From contig NZ_JACSWC010000421.1 of assembly GCF_016888165.1 (NCBI RefSeq), forward strand, positions 1-64,000: a DNA stretch of 64,000 nucleotides, in the 5' to 3' direction. Shown here one piece after another: positions 54,466 through 63,977 of the stretch (positions are counted from its first letter, which is position 1; each line of letters starts with the position of its first letter). The DNA is from Halomicronema sp. CCY15110. Its GTDB lineage: Bacteria > Cyanobacteriota > Cyanobacteriia > Phormidesmidales > Phormidesmidaceae. The notes below the pieces were generated by a model. That model saw nothing but the letters and a program-made list of their open reading frames with translations, had not been told where the DNA came from and made no database searches. The translations under genes and the position numbers were made by a program.

Positions 54466-54789
54466 ATGAAACTTCCCAACTCTCCGCGAAATGCCCGGCG
54501 CGAGGTCGATCACGTGGTCGGTAAAGTGTTCAAAACCATTGAGTCCGCCAATGCTAGGGACAAGGAAACTTTTGAGCGGCTGCTAGACGGCATCATTGTG
54601 CAAGTCGCGAAAAATCGTCGGCTCGATGTTAATCAGGTGGCCGTAGCCACCGACCAAGTCATTGCGGCCATGCCAGACGAATATGGTCGGTTAGAAGAAG
54701 AGCTGAGAGGCTGGGAAACCTTAATTGCCTTCCTGTACATCAAATACCATCAAGTGCTCGGCATCGATCCCTCAATATTTCAGGGTTAA
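54466..54789 (+). CDS. Hypothetical protein downstream of cysS
   Basis: This 107-residue, probably all-helical protein starts MKLPNSPRNARREVDHVVGKVF, continues with ETFERLLDGIIVQVAKNRRLDV, and ends in a hydrophobic LIAFLYIKYHQVLGIDPSIF. There is no signal peptide or known motif. It lies 36 bp from cysS on the same strand and may be co-transcribed. I do not recognise a family. Confidence 0.55.
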   Translation: MKLPNSPRNARREVDHVVGKVFKTIESANARDKETFERLLDGIIVQVAKNRRLDVNQVAVATDQVIAAMPDEYGRLEEELRGWETLIAFLYIKYHQVLGIDPSIFQG

Positions 54790-54872
54790 TTGGCCCTTAC
54801 CCTGGCACCGCTAGTGCTATGCCCCCCTGGCCATGCCCTCGGCATTCGCTAGTGCTCATAGATCGCGGCGCT

Positions 54873-56054
54873 TCACGCCTTGCGGCCCAATAGCCCCCGG
54901 CTCAATCGGTTGATGGCGCGCTGGGTCACCGAGGCATAGGTCTGTTTGCCATTGAAAAGTTTGATCAGTTGTTGCGTCGCCTGGGGACGTTTCACCGCCG
55001 CCTGATAGGCCACTTTGGGAGCGTTGTAAAAAATCGTGGCGAGGCGTTTGGCCCAGACCATTTCCTGTCCCCATTCGGCTTGCATCGTCTGGGTATAGCG
55101 TGGCAGGGCCTCGCCATCGCCGCCGAGGGCATCATGAATGGCATCGGCGGCTTTTAAGCCGCTGAAAATGGCGGGACGAATTCCCTCGGCAGTAAAGGGA
55201 TCGACAACGCGGGCGGCCTCTCCCGCGATCAATGCCTGCTGCGTGTGCAGCGGGCGATGTTGATCCCAGACCAAGATGGGGTGACCGTAGGCTTTTTCCT
55301 GGGCAAATTCGACTCCAAATTGTTCGGTATAGGTGGCAATGGGCGGACGCAGGTCATATCGGCGCTTTTTGTCCGCGAGGAAGACGCCCCCGCCGATGGA
55401 GTACCCATCAGCCTTGGGAAAGTTCCAGAGATACCCGTAGGGCACCAGGCCAAATTCCAGATGAATCAGAGCGTCATCGGGCATGGTAACGCGCGGCTCG
55501 ATTTCTACGGCGGCGGCCATTTTGTCATGGCGCTGGGTCAGCCCCAGCCAGCGGGACATCGCCCCTCGCCCCCCATCGGCGGCAATCAGGTACCGGCCCT
55601 CGACTGGGCCTTGGGCGGTCTCGACTCGCCAGCGATCGCGCTCAAACTCGATGCCCTGGGCCTGGGTGGCTTGCCACAGCTCCGCCCCCTGTCGCTGGGC
55701 CTGCTGCACCAGAAAGTAGTCAAATTCATCCCGCCGCACCATCCAGAGGGCTTCGTCAGCGGGGACTTCGGCCTCCACCTCATCCCCCAGTTCCCACGTG
55801 CAGCGAATGCGGCGGACTCGTTTAGAAATCACAGGGGAGAAGTCGAAGTCAAACCACTCCGCGACTTGCGGCGAAACGCCACCCCCGCAGGGTTTGTAAC
55901 GGGGCAGGCGTTCCCGCTCAAGGAGCAGCACTGAGTGGCCGCGTTTGGCTAAGTGATAAGCCGCTGTGCTGCCGCTAGGGCCAGCCCCCACAATGATGCA
56001 GTCGTACATAAAATTGCCGTCAAAATGTTTCTCAGGCGCAGATGGCCTGGTCAT
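54873..56054 (-). CDS. Geranylgeranyl-reductase-family FAD-dependent oxidoreductase
   Basis: This 393-residue flavoprotein has the FAD-binding motif CIIVGAGPSGSTAAYHLAKRGHSVLLLERE and the family core PRYKPCGGGVSP. The second FAD motif, LIAGEAARVVDPFTAEGIRPAIFSGLKAADAI, has the characteristic GEAA...GEGI pattern of geranylgeranyl reductases and related enzymes of chlorophyll, quinone or lipid metabolism. It is not the canonical ChlP. An internal ATG at 56009 (MYDCIIVG) is the more family-like start; the ATG at 56054 adds 15 polar residues. Confidence 0.88.
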   Translation of the reverse strand: MTRPSAPEKHFDGNFMYDCIIVGAGPSGSTAAYHLAKRGHSVLLLERERLPRYKPCGGGVSPQVAEWFDFDFSPVISKRVRRIRCTWELGDEVEAEVPADEALWMVRRDEFDYFLVQQAQRQGAELWQATQAQGIEFERDRWRVETAQGPVEGRYLIAADGGRGAMSRWLGLTQRHDKMAAAVEIEPRVTMPDDALIHLEFGLVPYGYLWNFPKADGYSIGGGVFLADKKRRYDLRPPIATYTEQFGVEFAQEKAYGHPILVWDQHRPLHTQQALIAGEAARVVDPFTAEGIRPAIFSGLKAADAIHDALGGDGEALPRYTQTMQAEWGQEMVWAKRLATIFYNAPKVAYQAAVKRPQATQQLIKLFNGKQTYASVTQRAINRLSRGLLGRKA

Positions 56055-56166
56055 GGCCTAGCTGTTCATCTTAGTACGATACTTTCGCGGTACCAAAATC
56101 GGGCGATCGCTGCCCCCTTTCGCCAAGCCCCTGACTGGGCTGCTGCCAGGCCCGTCCGCCGATGGC

Positions 56167-57141
56167 CTACCCCCCTTCTAGCCAGTTGTCTGGGGAATTT
56201 TCCGGCTCCGTCCATTCGGTCTCAGGGTAATTCAAATAAGCGGCTTGGACGGGCTGGGCGTCTTCAATCCAGATTTGGGTACGCAGGGGGCCATACTGCA
56301 ATCGCAGGGCGGCTTCCACCCGTTCGCCCACAATGTGGGCTACGCCCAAAAATTCGGGATGAATGACCAGATGTAACTCGACCCAAACCTGACGCCCCAC
56401 CAGCCCTCGGGAGCGAATACGGGTACAGCGAGTGACCCCTTCAATTTGAGTGACGATGTGGGCGATCGCTTCGGGGGCGATCGCCATCGGTCGGAGTAGC
56501 GTCGGTAATTGATCGCCCAAGACTTGCCACAGGCTCCGCACCGAAAACACCGTGAGCAATACCGCCAGCAGGGGATCAACCCAGGTCTGCTGCTGCCAGA
56601 TGGCAATCACCCCCACTAGGGTCACGCCTGAGAGCCACGCATCCCCCAAGACATGCTGGGTGTGCAGCATCAGGGCCAAACTCCCAAAATCTTGGATACG
56701 GTAGTAGGCATAGGCCGCGATCGCCAGTGACAGCACCAGCAACCCCACCATGAGGTAAACCACAGGGCGATCAATCGTCACAAGCAACGACGTTTCTGCA
56801 TTGCCAGTAAGCGCATTGAACGCCTGACGGAACGCGGCAAAAATTAAACTCAGGCCCGTAAAACCCAACAGCGACACCGCCGCCAGGGTGCCCGCGACCT
56901 CGGCCCGCCCGTGCCCCCATACTTCGCGCCCCAGCGGTCGCTGTGCCGACGCCACCGCCACCAAACTCAACACCGTACTAAAGGCATCGATAAAGGTGTG
57001 GAGCGCCTCGGCAAAGAGTAATAGCGAACGAGTCGCCCACCCGGCGATCGCTTCCACCCCCAGCACCAGCAACGTGACCCAAAGCCAGGTCAGCAGCAAC
57101 CGATAACAGCGACGGCGTTGAGGGTCAGCGGCAAGATTCAC
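56167..57141 (-). CDS. Cation diffusion facilitator (CDF) metal transporter
   Basis: This 324-residue transporter has six transmembrane helices. Helix 2 has the metal-site pattern ALHTFIDAFST (H/D..D) and helix 5 has HVLGDAWLSGVTLVGV (HxxxD). The cytosolic C-terminal domain has the usual alpha-beta-beta-alpha look, including CTRIRSRGLVGRQVWVELHLVIHPEF. It should move Zn, Co, Fe or Mn out of the cytosol against protons. HxxxD in both sites resembles Zn/Cd/Co/Fe members, but the metal is not fixed by sequence. Confidence 0.9.
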   Translation of the reverse strand: MNLAADPQRRRCYRLLLTWLWVTLLVLGVEAIAGWATRSLLLFAEALHTFIDAFSTVLSLVAVASAQRPLGREVWGHGRAEVAGTLAAVSLLGFTGLSLIFAAFRQAFNALTGNAETSLLVTIDRPVVYLMVGLLVLSLAIAAYAYYRIQDFGSLALMLHTQHVLGDAWLSGVTLVGVIAIWQQQTWVDPLLAVLLTVFSVRSLWQVLGDQLPTLLRPMAIAPEAIAHIVTQIEGVTRCTRIRSRGLVGRQVWVELHLVIHPEFLGVAHIVGERVEAALRLQYGPLRTQIWIEDAQPVQAAYLNYPETEWTEPENSPDNWLEGG

Positions 57142-57277
57142 CGAATACGTTACTCCAGCAGGCTTATGAGTTTTTGAGGCAATGAGGGCCGGACTGTTGG
57201 GGGCAGCCGCCAGGGGACTGAATGCAGTCTCTCAGACTCCGCTCGATCCGTCCCACCGCCCGTCAGACCGACCATGC

Positions 57278-58666
57278 TTACCAGATGCCTTGAGTGCGAG
57301 AATACCAACGCATCAGAACTTTCGCCAATCGTTGGGGATGATGACGCACCGATCCCGCCGCCGATTCTTCCATCACGTTGGCGAGAATAATCCGCCGTCC
57401 CGAAGTCAGCACCGTCTCGCGATCGAGCACCACTGGCGATGCCCCCACCTGAGCGTAGCGCTGTTCGGCCACTTCCGACGGCCCCCGCCGCTGCACCAAT
57501 ACCGCATCAAACAAGGGCCGACCACAGGCCCGATCAATGGCGCGAATGTGGTCAGACACGGCATAGCTCAGGGTTTCCCCCGGTTCAGTCATGACGTTGC
57601 AGACGTAAATGCGGGGAATCTTGCGGGCCGCGATCGCATCAGCAATTTCCGGCACCAGCAAATTCGGAATGATGCTGGTGTACAGGCTACCGGGGCCAAA
57701 CACGATAAAATCCGCTTCTCGAATCGCCTTAATCGCTCTGGGCAAGGCGGGGGGATGGCTGGGGGAGCAACCAATATTCACAATTTGGCCTTTCGCTTCC
57801 GGGATTTTGGATTCTCCTTCAATCCGCCGACCATCGCTCAGTTCGGCCCACAGCTTGACATCGCTCAGCGTCGCGGGGAGCACTTGACCGCGCACGGCCA
57901 ACACTTTGGAACTGGCTGCGATCGCCTGCTCCAGATCCCCCGTCACATCATTCATCGCCGTCAAAAACAAGTTGCCAAAGCTATGCCCGACCAACCCATC
58001 CCCCGCCTTAAAGCGGTATTGAAACAGCTCCGTCAACAACTTTTCCTCGTCAGCGAGGGCAGCCAGACAGTTCCGAATATCCCCCGGCGGCAACACCCCA
58101 TTTTCTCGGCGCAAGCGGCCCGAAGACCCCCCGTCATCCGCCACCGTCACAATGGCCGTGATGTTGTGGCTGTAATGCTTTAGCCCCCGGAGCAAGTTTG
58201 ATAAGCCCGTGCCCCCGCCAATGACGACGACCTTGGGGCCTCGCGCCAGCCGCCGTTCTTGCATTAAGACATCGACCAACTCAGTTTCATTACCGGGCAG
58301 CAGCACCTCGGTAATCGCCCCCAGCGTGCGAGTCTGGCCCCAGAGGATAAACAGTAGCCCCATTAAAACCGCTAGCGGCCCACTCACATAGTTCGGAATC
58401 TGGTCGGCCAAAAACCGAAAAATCGAGCTCAAAAATTGGCCGGTATAGAAAACAGGCGTTAACTTGAGAGAGATTAAAATGCCTAAGCCCACCAGCAAGA
58501 CGCCGCCCACACTCAAAAACAGCCAGCGCTTAACCAACAAACCTGGGGCCAGCCATTTGAAGAGGCGGTTGACGCGGCGGGGCGGCTCTGGGGTCAGCCA
58601 CGAGGTTTCGTGGCGCACCCGGCGCAACATTTGAGAGAACGATTTGTTCAACGAGTTAAAGAACAT
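57278..58666 (-). CDS. YvcK-family (gluconeogenesis factor) protein with N-terminal membrane anchor
   Basis: This 462-residue protein has two transmembrane helices near residues 48-68 and 95-110, absent from Bacillus YvcK. The YvcK/CofD-like domain opens [21 protein letters not shown] (149-169) and continues with [28 protein letters not shown], the nucleotide-sugar-binding loops, and the [20 protein letters not shown] block. YvcK binds UDP-GlcNAc and affects cell-wall synthesis and carbon use; here a membrane-anchored version is likely. The start ATG is at 58666. It shares a 235-bp spacer with the divergent mlaF. Confidence 0.92.
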   Translation of the reverse strand: MFFNSLNKSFSQMLRRVRHETSWLTPEPPRRVNRLFKWLAPGLLVKRWLFLSVGGVLLVGLGILISLKLTPVFYTGQFLSSIFRFLADQIPNYVSGPLAVLMGLLFILWGQTRTLGAITEVLLPGNETELVDVLMQERRLARGPKVVVIGGGTGLSNLLRGLKHYSHNITAIVTVADDGGSSGRLRRENGVLPPGDIRNCLAALADEEKLLTELFQYRFKAGDGLVGHSFGNLFLTAMNDVTGDLEQAIAASSKVLAVRGQVLPATLSDVKLWAELSDGRRIEGESKIPEAKGQIVNIGCSPSHPPALPRAIKAIREADFIVFGPGSLYTSIIPNLLVPEIADAIAARKIPRIYVCNVMTEPGETLSYAVSDHIRAIDRACGRPLFDAVLVQRRGPSEVAEQRYAQVGASPVVLDRETVLTSGRRIILANVMEESAAGSVRHHPQRLAKVLMRWYSRTQGIW

Positions 58667-58786
58667 GTCCTACCGAATGGCTTCCAGAAAAATTCAGTCC
58701 ATGATGGAGACTGACAGAAGGAGACTGCGACGCATCCTATTCTCAGAGCTACGCGAACTCAATTGAGGATCGGGATCGATTCAACC

Positions 58787-58801
58787 TGTTAATCTTTAGC
58801 A
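58787..58801. promoter_or_regulatory. Operator-like near-palindrome TGTTAATCTTTAGCA
   Basis: It lies between the divergent yvcK and mlaF genes, about 120 bp before yvcK and 100 bp before mlaF. It agrees with TGCTAATCGTTAGCA at 51530-51544 at 13 of 15 positions, with further shared flanks. Confidence 0.45.
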
Positions 58802-58901
58802 TTAAATAGAAGAGGTGTGAAGCTAAGATCGGTCAGTTTGCGACCTGTCCCCAATGATCTCAGTCCGCTTTGATGTCTCTGCGAACCGTTTGAGTTAGCC
58901 C

Positions 58902-59732
58902 ATGACCGATCAGTTATTTAATCCATCTGATGCGCCGACTGCCGACTACGACCAAACCGTACCGCTGATTGAGCTCCGGGGCATTTCTAAAACCTTTGGG
59001 TCGAATCGCGTGGTCGACAACCTGGATTTGCAGATCCATCACGGTGAGGCAGTGGCGGTGATCGGCCCTTCCGGGACGGGAAAATCAACAATCTTACGGA
59101 TCATTGCAGGGTTACTGCCGCCCGATGAGGGAGAGATTTACATTGCCGGGCAGCGACGGCTGGGACTCATCGAAGACGCCCAAGACCCGGTGGGTATTGG
59201 CATGGTGTTTCAACAAGCGGCGCTATTCGACTCCTTAACGGTGGAAGAAAATGTGGGATTTTTGCTCTATCAGCATTCCACCCTCTCCCATCGACAGATT
59301 CACGGCTTGGTGGAAGAAGTGCTGGAAATGGTGGGGTTGCCGGGCATTGCCAATAGCTATCCGGCGGAACTCTCGGGGGGGATGCGGAAGCGAGTCAGCT
59401 TTGCGCGGGCGATCGTCTCCAATCCCCAAAATCCGACCGACCGACCGGCGGCGCTGCTCTACGATGAACCGACAGCGGGGCTTGACCCGATCGCCTCTAC
59501 TGTCATCGAAGACTTGATCCGTGATATTCACGGCGGCCATGGCTGTAGTTCTTATCTCATCGTCACCCACCAAGACAGCACCATCCGCCGGACGGCAGAC
59601 CGGGTGATATTCTTGCACCGAGGCCAAATTCAATGGAATGGCAGCATCACCGAAATTGACGAGACGGACAATCCGTTTGTGCGGCAATTTTTTAGTGGCA
59701 ATGTCGAAGGCCCGATTCAAATGGTGCAGTAA
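58902..59732 (+). CDS. mlaF: MlaF-type lipid-transport ABC ATPase
   Basis: This 276-residue ABC ATPase is of the MlaF/TGD3 type, with Walker A GPSGTGKST at 55-63, Q-loop GMVFQQAALFDSLTVEENVGFLL, signature LSGGMRKRVSFARAI, and Walker B LLYDEPTAGLDPIA. The LSGGM(R/K)KR signature variant is typical of Mla/Tgd systems. It energises lipid trafficking between cell membranes with an MlaE permease encoded elsewhere and the MlaD protein encoded next. An N-terminal stretch of about 20 residues precedes the ABC domain. Confidence 0.93.
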   Translation: MTDQLFNPSDAPTADYDQTVPLIELRGISKTFGSNRVVDNLDLQIHHGEAVAVIGPSGTGKSTILRIIAGLLPPDEGEIYIAGQRRLGLIEDAQDPVGIGMVFQQAALFDSLTVEENVGFLLYQHSTLSHRQIHGLVEEVLEMVGLPGIANSYPAELSGGMRKRVSFARAIVSNPQNPTDRPAALLYDEPTAGLDPIASTVIEDLIRDIHGGHGCSSYLIVTHQDSTIRRTADRVIFLHRGQIQWNGSITEIDETDNPFVRQFFSGNVEGPIQMVQ

Positions 59733-59788
59733 TCAGGGGCAATACTGAATGAACACCGGTGTAAGCAACGTGGTGACGGAGTGTTGAA

Positions 59789-61060
59789 ATGCGAGCAAGA
59801 GCAGTCCGAGAAGGTTCAGTTGGGTTGTTGATATTGGTCGGAGTTGGACTCTTTGGGGGGCTCGTACTTTGGTTGCGGGGACTCAACCCCGGCAGTCGTA
59901 ACTATGACCTGACGGTGATTTTTGAAGACACGTTGGGTATGCAGGCGGGCACGTCCGTCCAATATCGTGGGGTGCCGGTGGGGCGCGTGGTCGGCATTAA
60001 CCCCAGCAGTAACCAAGTTGAGGTGCGCTTAGAAATTACCCAGTCTAATCTCCGCATCCCCCGAGAGAATTTACGGGTGGCGGCCAACCAATCCGGGTTT
60101 ATTGGCGAAACGACTATCGACATTACGCCCATGACTGAGTTGAGCGATGCCGAACAAGCCATCAGTCCATTTGGGGCCGACTGTGAGCCGGAGGTGATTG
60201 TCTGCGATGGCGAAGTGCTGGTGGGCGCAACGGGTGTCAGCTATGCATCGTTGCTCGAATCAGCCGATAGCTTGGCGGCGGCGCTGGCAGATCCTGAGCT
60301 AATTTTAGGCTTTAAAGAGACCCTGGCTAATACCACTGACTTTACGGCCGAGGCGACCCGGCTGGCTCAAGAGCTCACGACTCTGACCATGACGGCCCAG
60401 TCCGAGGTTGAGCCGTTGAGTGAGTCGGTGCAAGCGGCCACCACGGGCGCGGCGGCGGCGGCGCAAGAAATTCAGCTGACGGCGACGGAGGTGCGCACTC
60501 TACTAGCCGCCAACCGTGTCAATATCACCTCCACACTGACTAATATCAGTCAGGGCTCAGACCGGCTGTCGGGCATTCTCAACCAGTTAGCGACGGAGTT
60601 GGAAGATCCCCAACTGCTGGCTGACTTGCGTACCCTGTCGACCAATGCGGCGGAGGCTTCGGGCTATTTTCGCGATGCGGCGATCGATCTCAGTACGCTG
60701 ACCGGAGCCATTAACCAACCCGATAATGTGCTGCTAATTCAGCAATCTTTGGAATCGGCGCGGGATGTGTTTCAGGGAGCGCAGAAAGTTTTATCGGATA
60801 TTGACGAAATTACGGGCGATCCGGCGGTGCGCGAAAATATTCGTAATTTGATTTACGGTCTCAGCGACTTGCTATCTAGCATAGAGATTTTGGAATACCA
60901 AACCCAATTGGCGATCGCCCTCGCCCCGTTAGAACGACGGGCGGCGGCTACCCCTCCGCAAAATCCAGCGATCGCGCTTTCACGAGCTGATTACCAGGCG
61001 TTACAAAACCAACTAACCGAGTTAGCCAACCGCCAACCGACGCCAAACGCAGGCCAGTAG
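59789..61060 (+). CDS. mlaD: MlaD-family MCE protein
   Basis: This 423-residue protein has an N-terminal transmembrane helix (GLLILVGVGLFGGLVLWLRG) and an MCE domain: GTSVQYRGVPVGRVVGI with NQVEVRLEITQSNLRIPRENLRVAANQSGFIGETTIDITP. About 250 residues of Ala/Thr/Gln-rich helix follow, predicted to hexamerise and form a lipid tunnel across the periplasm, as in TGD2. The start is 56 bp after mlaF, so they are one operon. A Gln/Asn-rich tail ends it. Confidence 0.93.
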   Translation: MRARAVREGSVGLLILVGVGLFGGLVLWLRGLNPGSRNYDLTVIFEDTLGMQAGTSVQYRGVPVGRVVGINPSSNQVEVRLEITQSNLRIPRENLRVAANQSGFIGETTIDITPMTELSDAEQAISPFGADCEPEVIVCDGEVLVGATGVSYASLLESADSLAAALADPELILGFKETLANTTDFTAEATRLAQELTTLTMTAQSEVEPLSESVQAATTGAAAAAQEIQLTATEVRTLLAANRVNITSTLTNISQGSDRLSGILNQLATELEDPQLLADLRTLSTNAAEASGYFRDAAIDLSTLTGAINQPDNVLLIQQSLESARDVFQGAQKVLSDIDEITGDPAVRENIRNLIYGLSDLLSSIEILEYQTQLAIALAPLERRAAATPPQNPAIALSRADYQALQNQLTELANRQPTPNAGQ

Positions 61061-61191
61061 AGTGCCATCACCAGGAATCTGTGGAACCCTGGGCAGGCCA
61101 GTGAGCGTCGTCTATACCCAAGCGATGCCGACCGGTTAGCCCTTGTCGTGCGCTCTATGGATAGTTGATTTCTTTGCGCGGAGATTTGCTC

Positions 61192-62100
61192 ATGTTTGCC
61201 CCCATGCTCATGGCTCAACTGTCGGTTGACCAAACTGCCAATATTGCCACGGGGGTGAGGGCGGGCCTCAGTTACCAGTTCGGCACCCAGGGCAACCGCG
61301 TGGGCTTTAACGCCGGGGGCTTTGCGCGGGTGAATCCCGATAATCTCGAATCCTTTATTAGCTGGTCGGGCTATCGCAATCTGTCGCATATCGAAACGGC
61401 GGAGTCGGGGTGGGAGAGTCAGGTCACGGTGGGGCTGACCCATGGTTTTGGGGGCGGGCGATCGCTCCCTGAGGACTACGATTGGTCGCTAGCGGCGAAC
61501 AACACCCAACGCACCAACAGTGTCAGTCTCTATGCCACGTTCTACGACGACACGTACAACACCAGTCAGGGCAACATCGGCATTGGCTTGAATGTGGGAG
61601 CGTTCAACCTGCGCTTTGAAAATGACTTTGACCCCATCGGCATTTTGGGGGAGTATGGCGATCGCTTTCGCACGGGGGCGCTGGAAGTAGGCTATCGCGC
61701 CGACGATGGCACTAATTTCGTCGCGGGCTTCAACACTTTTACGGGGGATATTGGCGATGGCTACATCATCCGTCCCGAAGACGGCGGGGCGGGGCCTCAT
61801 GGCGAATATTCCCTGACGGAGCGCAATGGCCGACCGATCGAGGCGAGCGATCGCGCCATTGGCAACGCTTACGTCGGCATCCGCAATCTGGATCTGACCC
61901 AGTCAGACGACGACACCTGGCACGCCCTCGGATTTGACAATCTACAAGTGCGGGTCGGCTGGAGTGACGAGGCCATTCGCAATGGGGTGCAAAACAGCCT
62001 GCATGATTTACTCGCGAATCCCCGCATTCCCCTGCGCGATGTGGAAGGTCACCCCTATGTGCAGGTGGGCACGAACCATGGACAAACGCTATACCCCTGA
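61192..62100 (+). CDS. Beta-rich protein resembling the polymorphic-toxin type 23 domain family
   Basis: This 302-residue protein has many short beta-strands. It contains FRTGALEVGYR, VAGFNTFTGDIGDGY, NAYVGIRNLD, LQVRVGWSDEAIRNGVQNSLHD and a late PYVQVGTNHGQTLY. These resemble the blocks of the Ntox23 (Bacterial toxin 23) family, which ends with a (R/K)..QN..H and PY.Q pattern. In that family function is debated; the strand pattern also looks like a beta-barrel. The ATG at 61192 follows GGAG; a TTG at 61165 is less likely. No immunity gene is evident. It lies 131 bp from mlaD, convergent with the GTPase gene. Confidence 0.5.
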   Translation: MFAPMLMAQLSVDQTANIATGVRAGLSYQFGTQGNRVGFNAGGFARVNPDNLESFISWSGYRNLSHIETAESGWESQVTVGLTHGFGGGRSLPEDYDWSLAANNTQRTNSVSLYATFYDDTYNTSQGNIGIGLNVGAFNLRFENDFDPIGILGEYGDRFRTGALEVGYRADDGTNFVAGFNTFTGDIGDGYIIRPEDGGAGPHGEYSLTERNGRPIEASDRAIGNAYVGIRNLDLTQSDDDTWHALGFDNLQVRVGWSDEAIRNGVQNSLHDLLANPRIPLRDVEGHPYVQVGTNHGQTLYP

Positions 62101-62103
62101 CGC

Positions 62104-63669
62104 TCAGCCCAGTTCTGATGTATCGGGGTCGTGATCTAGAGGGTGCAGGTCTTTGAGTTGGAGGGGCAGTTCTAGCGGCACGGAGACTTCATTTTTCAGA
62201 TGAGCGATCGCATCGGTGATAAATGTCCGCACAAACTGTTCGCGACGGTTGAGCTGAAACTGCTTTTGCACCACTTCGCCAATGCCGCCATCGCCCCAGT
62301 CTTGATTTTGGGTGAAATAATCCATAAAGCTTTTGCCCGCGATGCGGGTCAAGTAGGCGGCGGTGATGCCCTGGACACCGCGACTGGCGATCGCTGTCGG
62401 CAGCGTCGTTTGCATCCCCAGCGCCAGCAGATTCATCACGCCCTTGGCGATGCCCAATCCCGTCAGCGTCCGCGCCACCGCATAGGCCAGGTCTTTGCCT
62501 TCTTGCATGGAGAGGTTGAACTGGTAGACCTTGCCGAGTTCGAGCACCATTTGCGCGTTGATGGCAGCGGTCGCCAACAGATCGATCCCCGGTAGCGGTG
62601 TCGCGGCGACCACGGCAGCATTAATCCACTGGTAGCGCTCGATCACGGCGTTGGCCGCTTGATGGCGCTGGGATTGCACCAGTTGCCGCGCTTCTGTCCC
62701 CAAGCGCTGCGATCGCAGCAGCAGCGAATCCGCCAGTAAATCGGCCCCCTCGGCTCGTAACACGGCGGTCAGGCGCTGTTCCAAAGGCCAGAGATCAGGC
62801 TCCATCTGGGCAATTTCCCCGGTGGTCAGCCGCACGGGTTGCGGATTCGCGGCCACATCCACCACATCGGCAGGGTCGAGCGTCGCCGCCAAGCGCGATC
62901 GCACTTTCTCCAGAATTTCCGATAACTCATCATCGGGGTACAGGTCGGCTTTGTTGAGCACCACGATCAGCCGTTTGCCCATATCCAGCAGCGATCGCGC
63001 CACCGCATATTCGGACTGGCGCAGATCATTGTCAATCACGAACAGCAGCAGGTCGGCGTCGGTGGCGAGTTGCCGGACTTGAGTTTCGCGATCGGGGCCA
63101 GCGGCACTCGCTTCCAACAGGCCGGGGGTATCCGTTAGCCAAACGACTTGCTCCACGCCCTGCACCCGCAGCGGATAGGCCGTGGCCGTGGTCGTGGTGC
63201 CCAACGGGGCGGCCACCGTACCCACTAAATCGCCCAGCAAACCGTTAACAATGGAAGTCTTGCCCACCGAGCCGACGCCAAATAGCACCACACGAATGTC
63301 GCGCTGCTGCCAATCCGTCTTTAAATCAGCCAGCTTTTCTTCTAACGCGGTGCGGGCCACTTCGTCTTGAATCTGCGCCACCTGCTGTTCGACCCCGGAG
63401 AGGGCCACCTGAGCCGCTTCTGCTTTGGCTTCGGGAACTTTGGGTGGGGCCTGACGCTGCGGTCGCAAAAAAGGACGTAAGTAATAAAGGCTCGCCGCGA
63501 TCGCCGCGATCGCCCCCACGATCACTACCACCAAAAATATCTGTGACAGCACTGGGGAAAAGAGCGCGATCGCCCCTTGCAACCGCAGCACAAAATCCAC
63601 CAGCCAGAGCAGCATCCCCAGTCCCAAAACTGCTGCTACACCGATAATTGGCAGCCGCCATCGCCTCAT
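62104..63669 (-). CDS. Membrane-associated GTPase with DUF697-like C-terminal domain
   Basis: This 521-residue protein has two transmembrane helices near residues 10-30 and 38-62, then a coiled linker, a small GTPase domain with G1 GVGSVGKTS at 131-139, G3 DTPGL and G4 NKADLYPDD, and a C-terminal region with hydrophobic helices (AAVVAATPLPGIDLLATAAINAQMVLELGKVY), as in the DUF697/YcjF family. Such GTPases are common in cyanobacteria and may shape membranes or envelopes, but the role is unproved. The start is placed at ATG 63669 before the first helix. Three bases separate its stop from the convergent gene. Confidence 0.82.
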   Translation of the reverse strand: MRRWRLPIIGVAAVLGLGMLLWLVDFVLRLQGAIALFSPVLSQIFLVVVIVGAIAAIAASLYYLRPFLRPQRQAPPKVPEAKAEAAQVALSGVEQQVAQIQDEVARTALEEKLADLKTDWQQRDIRVVLFGVGSVGKTSIVNGLLGDLVGTVAAPLGTTTTATAYPLRVQGVEQVVWLTDTPGLLEASAAGPDRETQVRQLATDADLLLFVIDNDLRQSEYAVARSLLDMGKRLIVVLNKADLYPDDELSEILEKVRSRLAATLDPADVVDVAANPQPVRLTTGEIAQMEPDLWPLEQRLTAVLRAEGADLLADSLLLRSQRLGTEARQLVQSQRHQAANAVIERYQWINAAVVAATPLPGIDLLATAAINAQMVLELGKVYQFNLSMQEGKDLAYAVARTLTGLGIAKGVMNLLALGMQTTLPTAIASRGVQGITAAYLTRIAGKSFMDYFTQNQDWGDGGIGEVVQKQFQLNRREQFVRTFITDAIAHLKNEVSVPLELPLQLKDLHPLDHDPDTSELG

Positions 63670-63773
63670 GTCATACTCGCTTGCCCCAGGCCAAAGGGGG
63701 CGTTGTGAGCGGGCACTGCCGACCCCCACCCATCATCGCTCGTTCCAGACCCGCTAATCTGGCAGACCGCACG

Positions 63774-63977
63774 TCAATCTTCCACAAACCGCTGCTTCCG
63801 TGATTCCCGCGAGAGAAACTCATTCTGTCGCTCCAAATTGCCGGGCGGTTTGGGGGGCTCAGGAGGTTGCAGGGTGGACTTTTCAATGCGTCGGAGGCGC
63901 ACATCAATATCGTCTAGCTGCGCCTGAATTTGCTGAATCGCGGCCATGACTAGCTCAAATTTCGTCGGTTGGGTCAT
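63774..63977 (-). CDS. Small coiled-coil protein, function unknown
   Basis: This 67-residue protein has a helical coiled-coil N-terminal half (AAIQQIQAQLDDIDVRLRRIE) and a Pro-rich C-terminal half ending in a basic KQRFVED. It has no membrane segment or signal. The ATG at 63977 follows a GAG-containing site and is adjacent to a GTG. It lies 104 bp upstream of the GTPase gene on the same strand. I recognise no family. Confidence 0.55.
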   Translation of the reverse strand: MTQPTKFELVMAAIQQIQAQLDDIDVRLRRIEKSTLQPPEPPKPPGNLERQNEFLSRESRKQRFVED

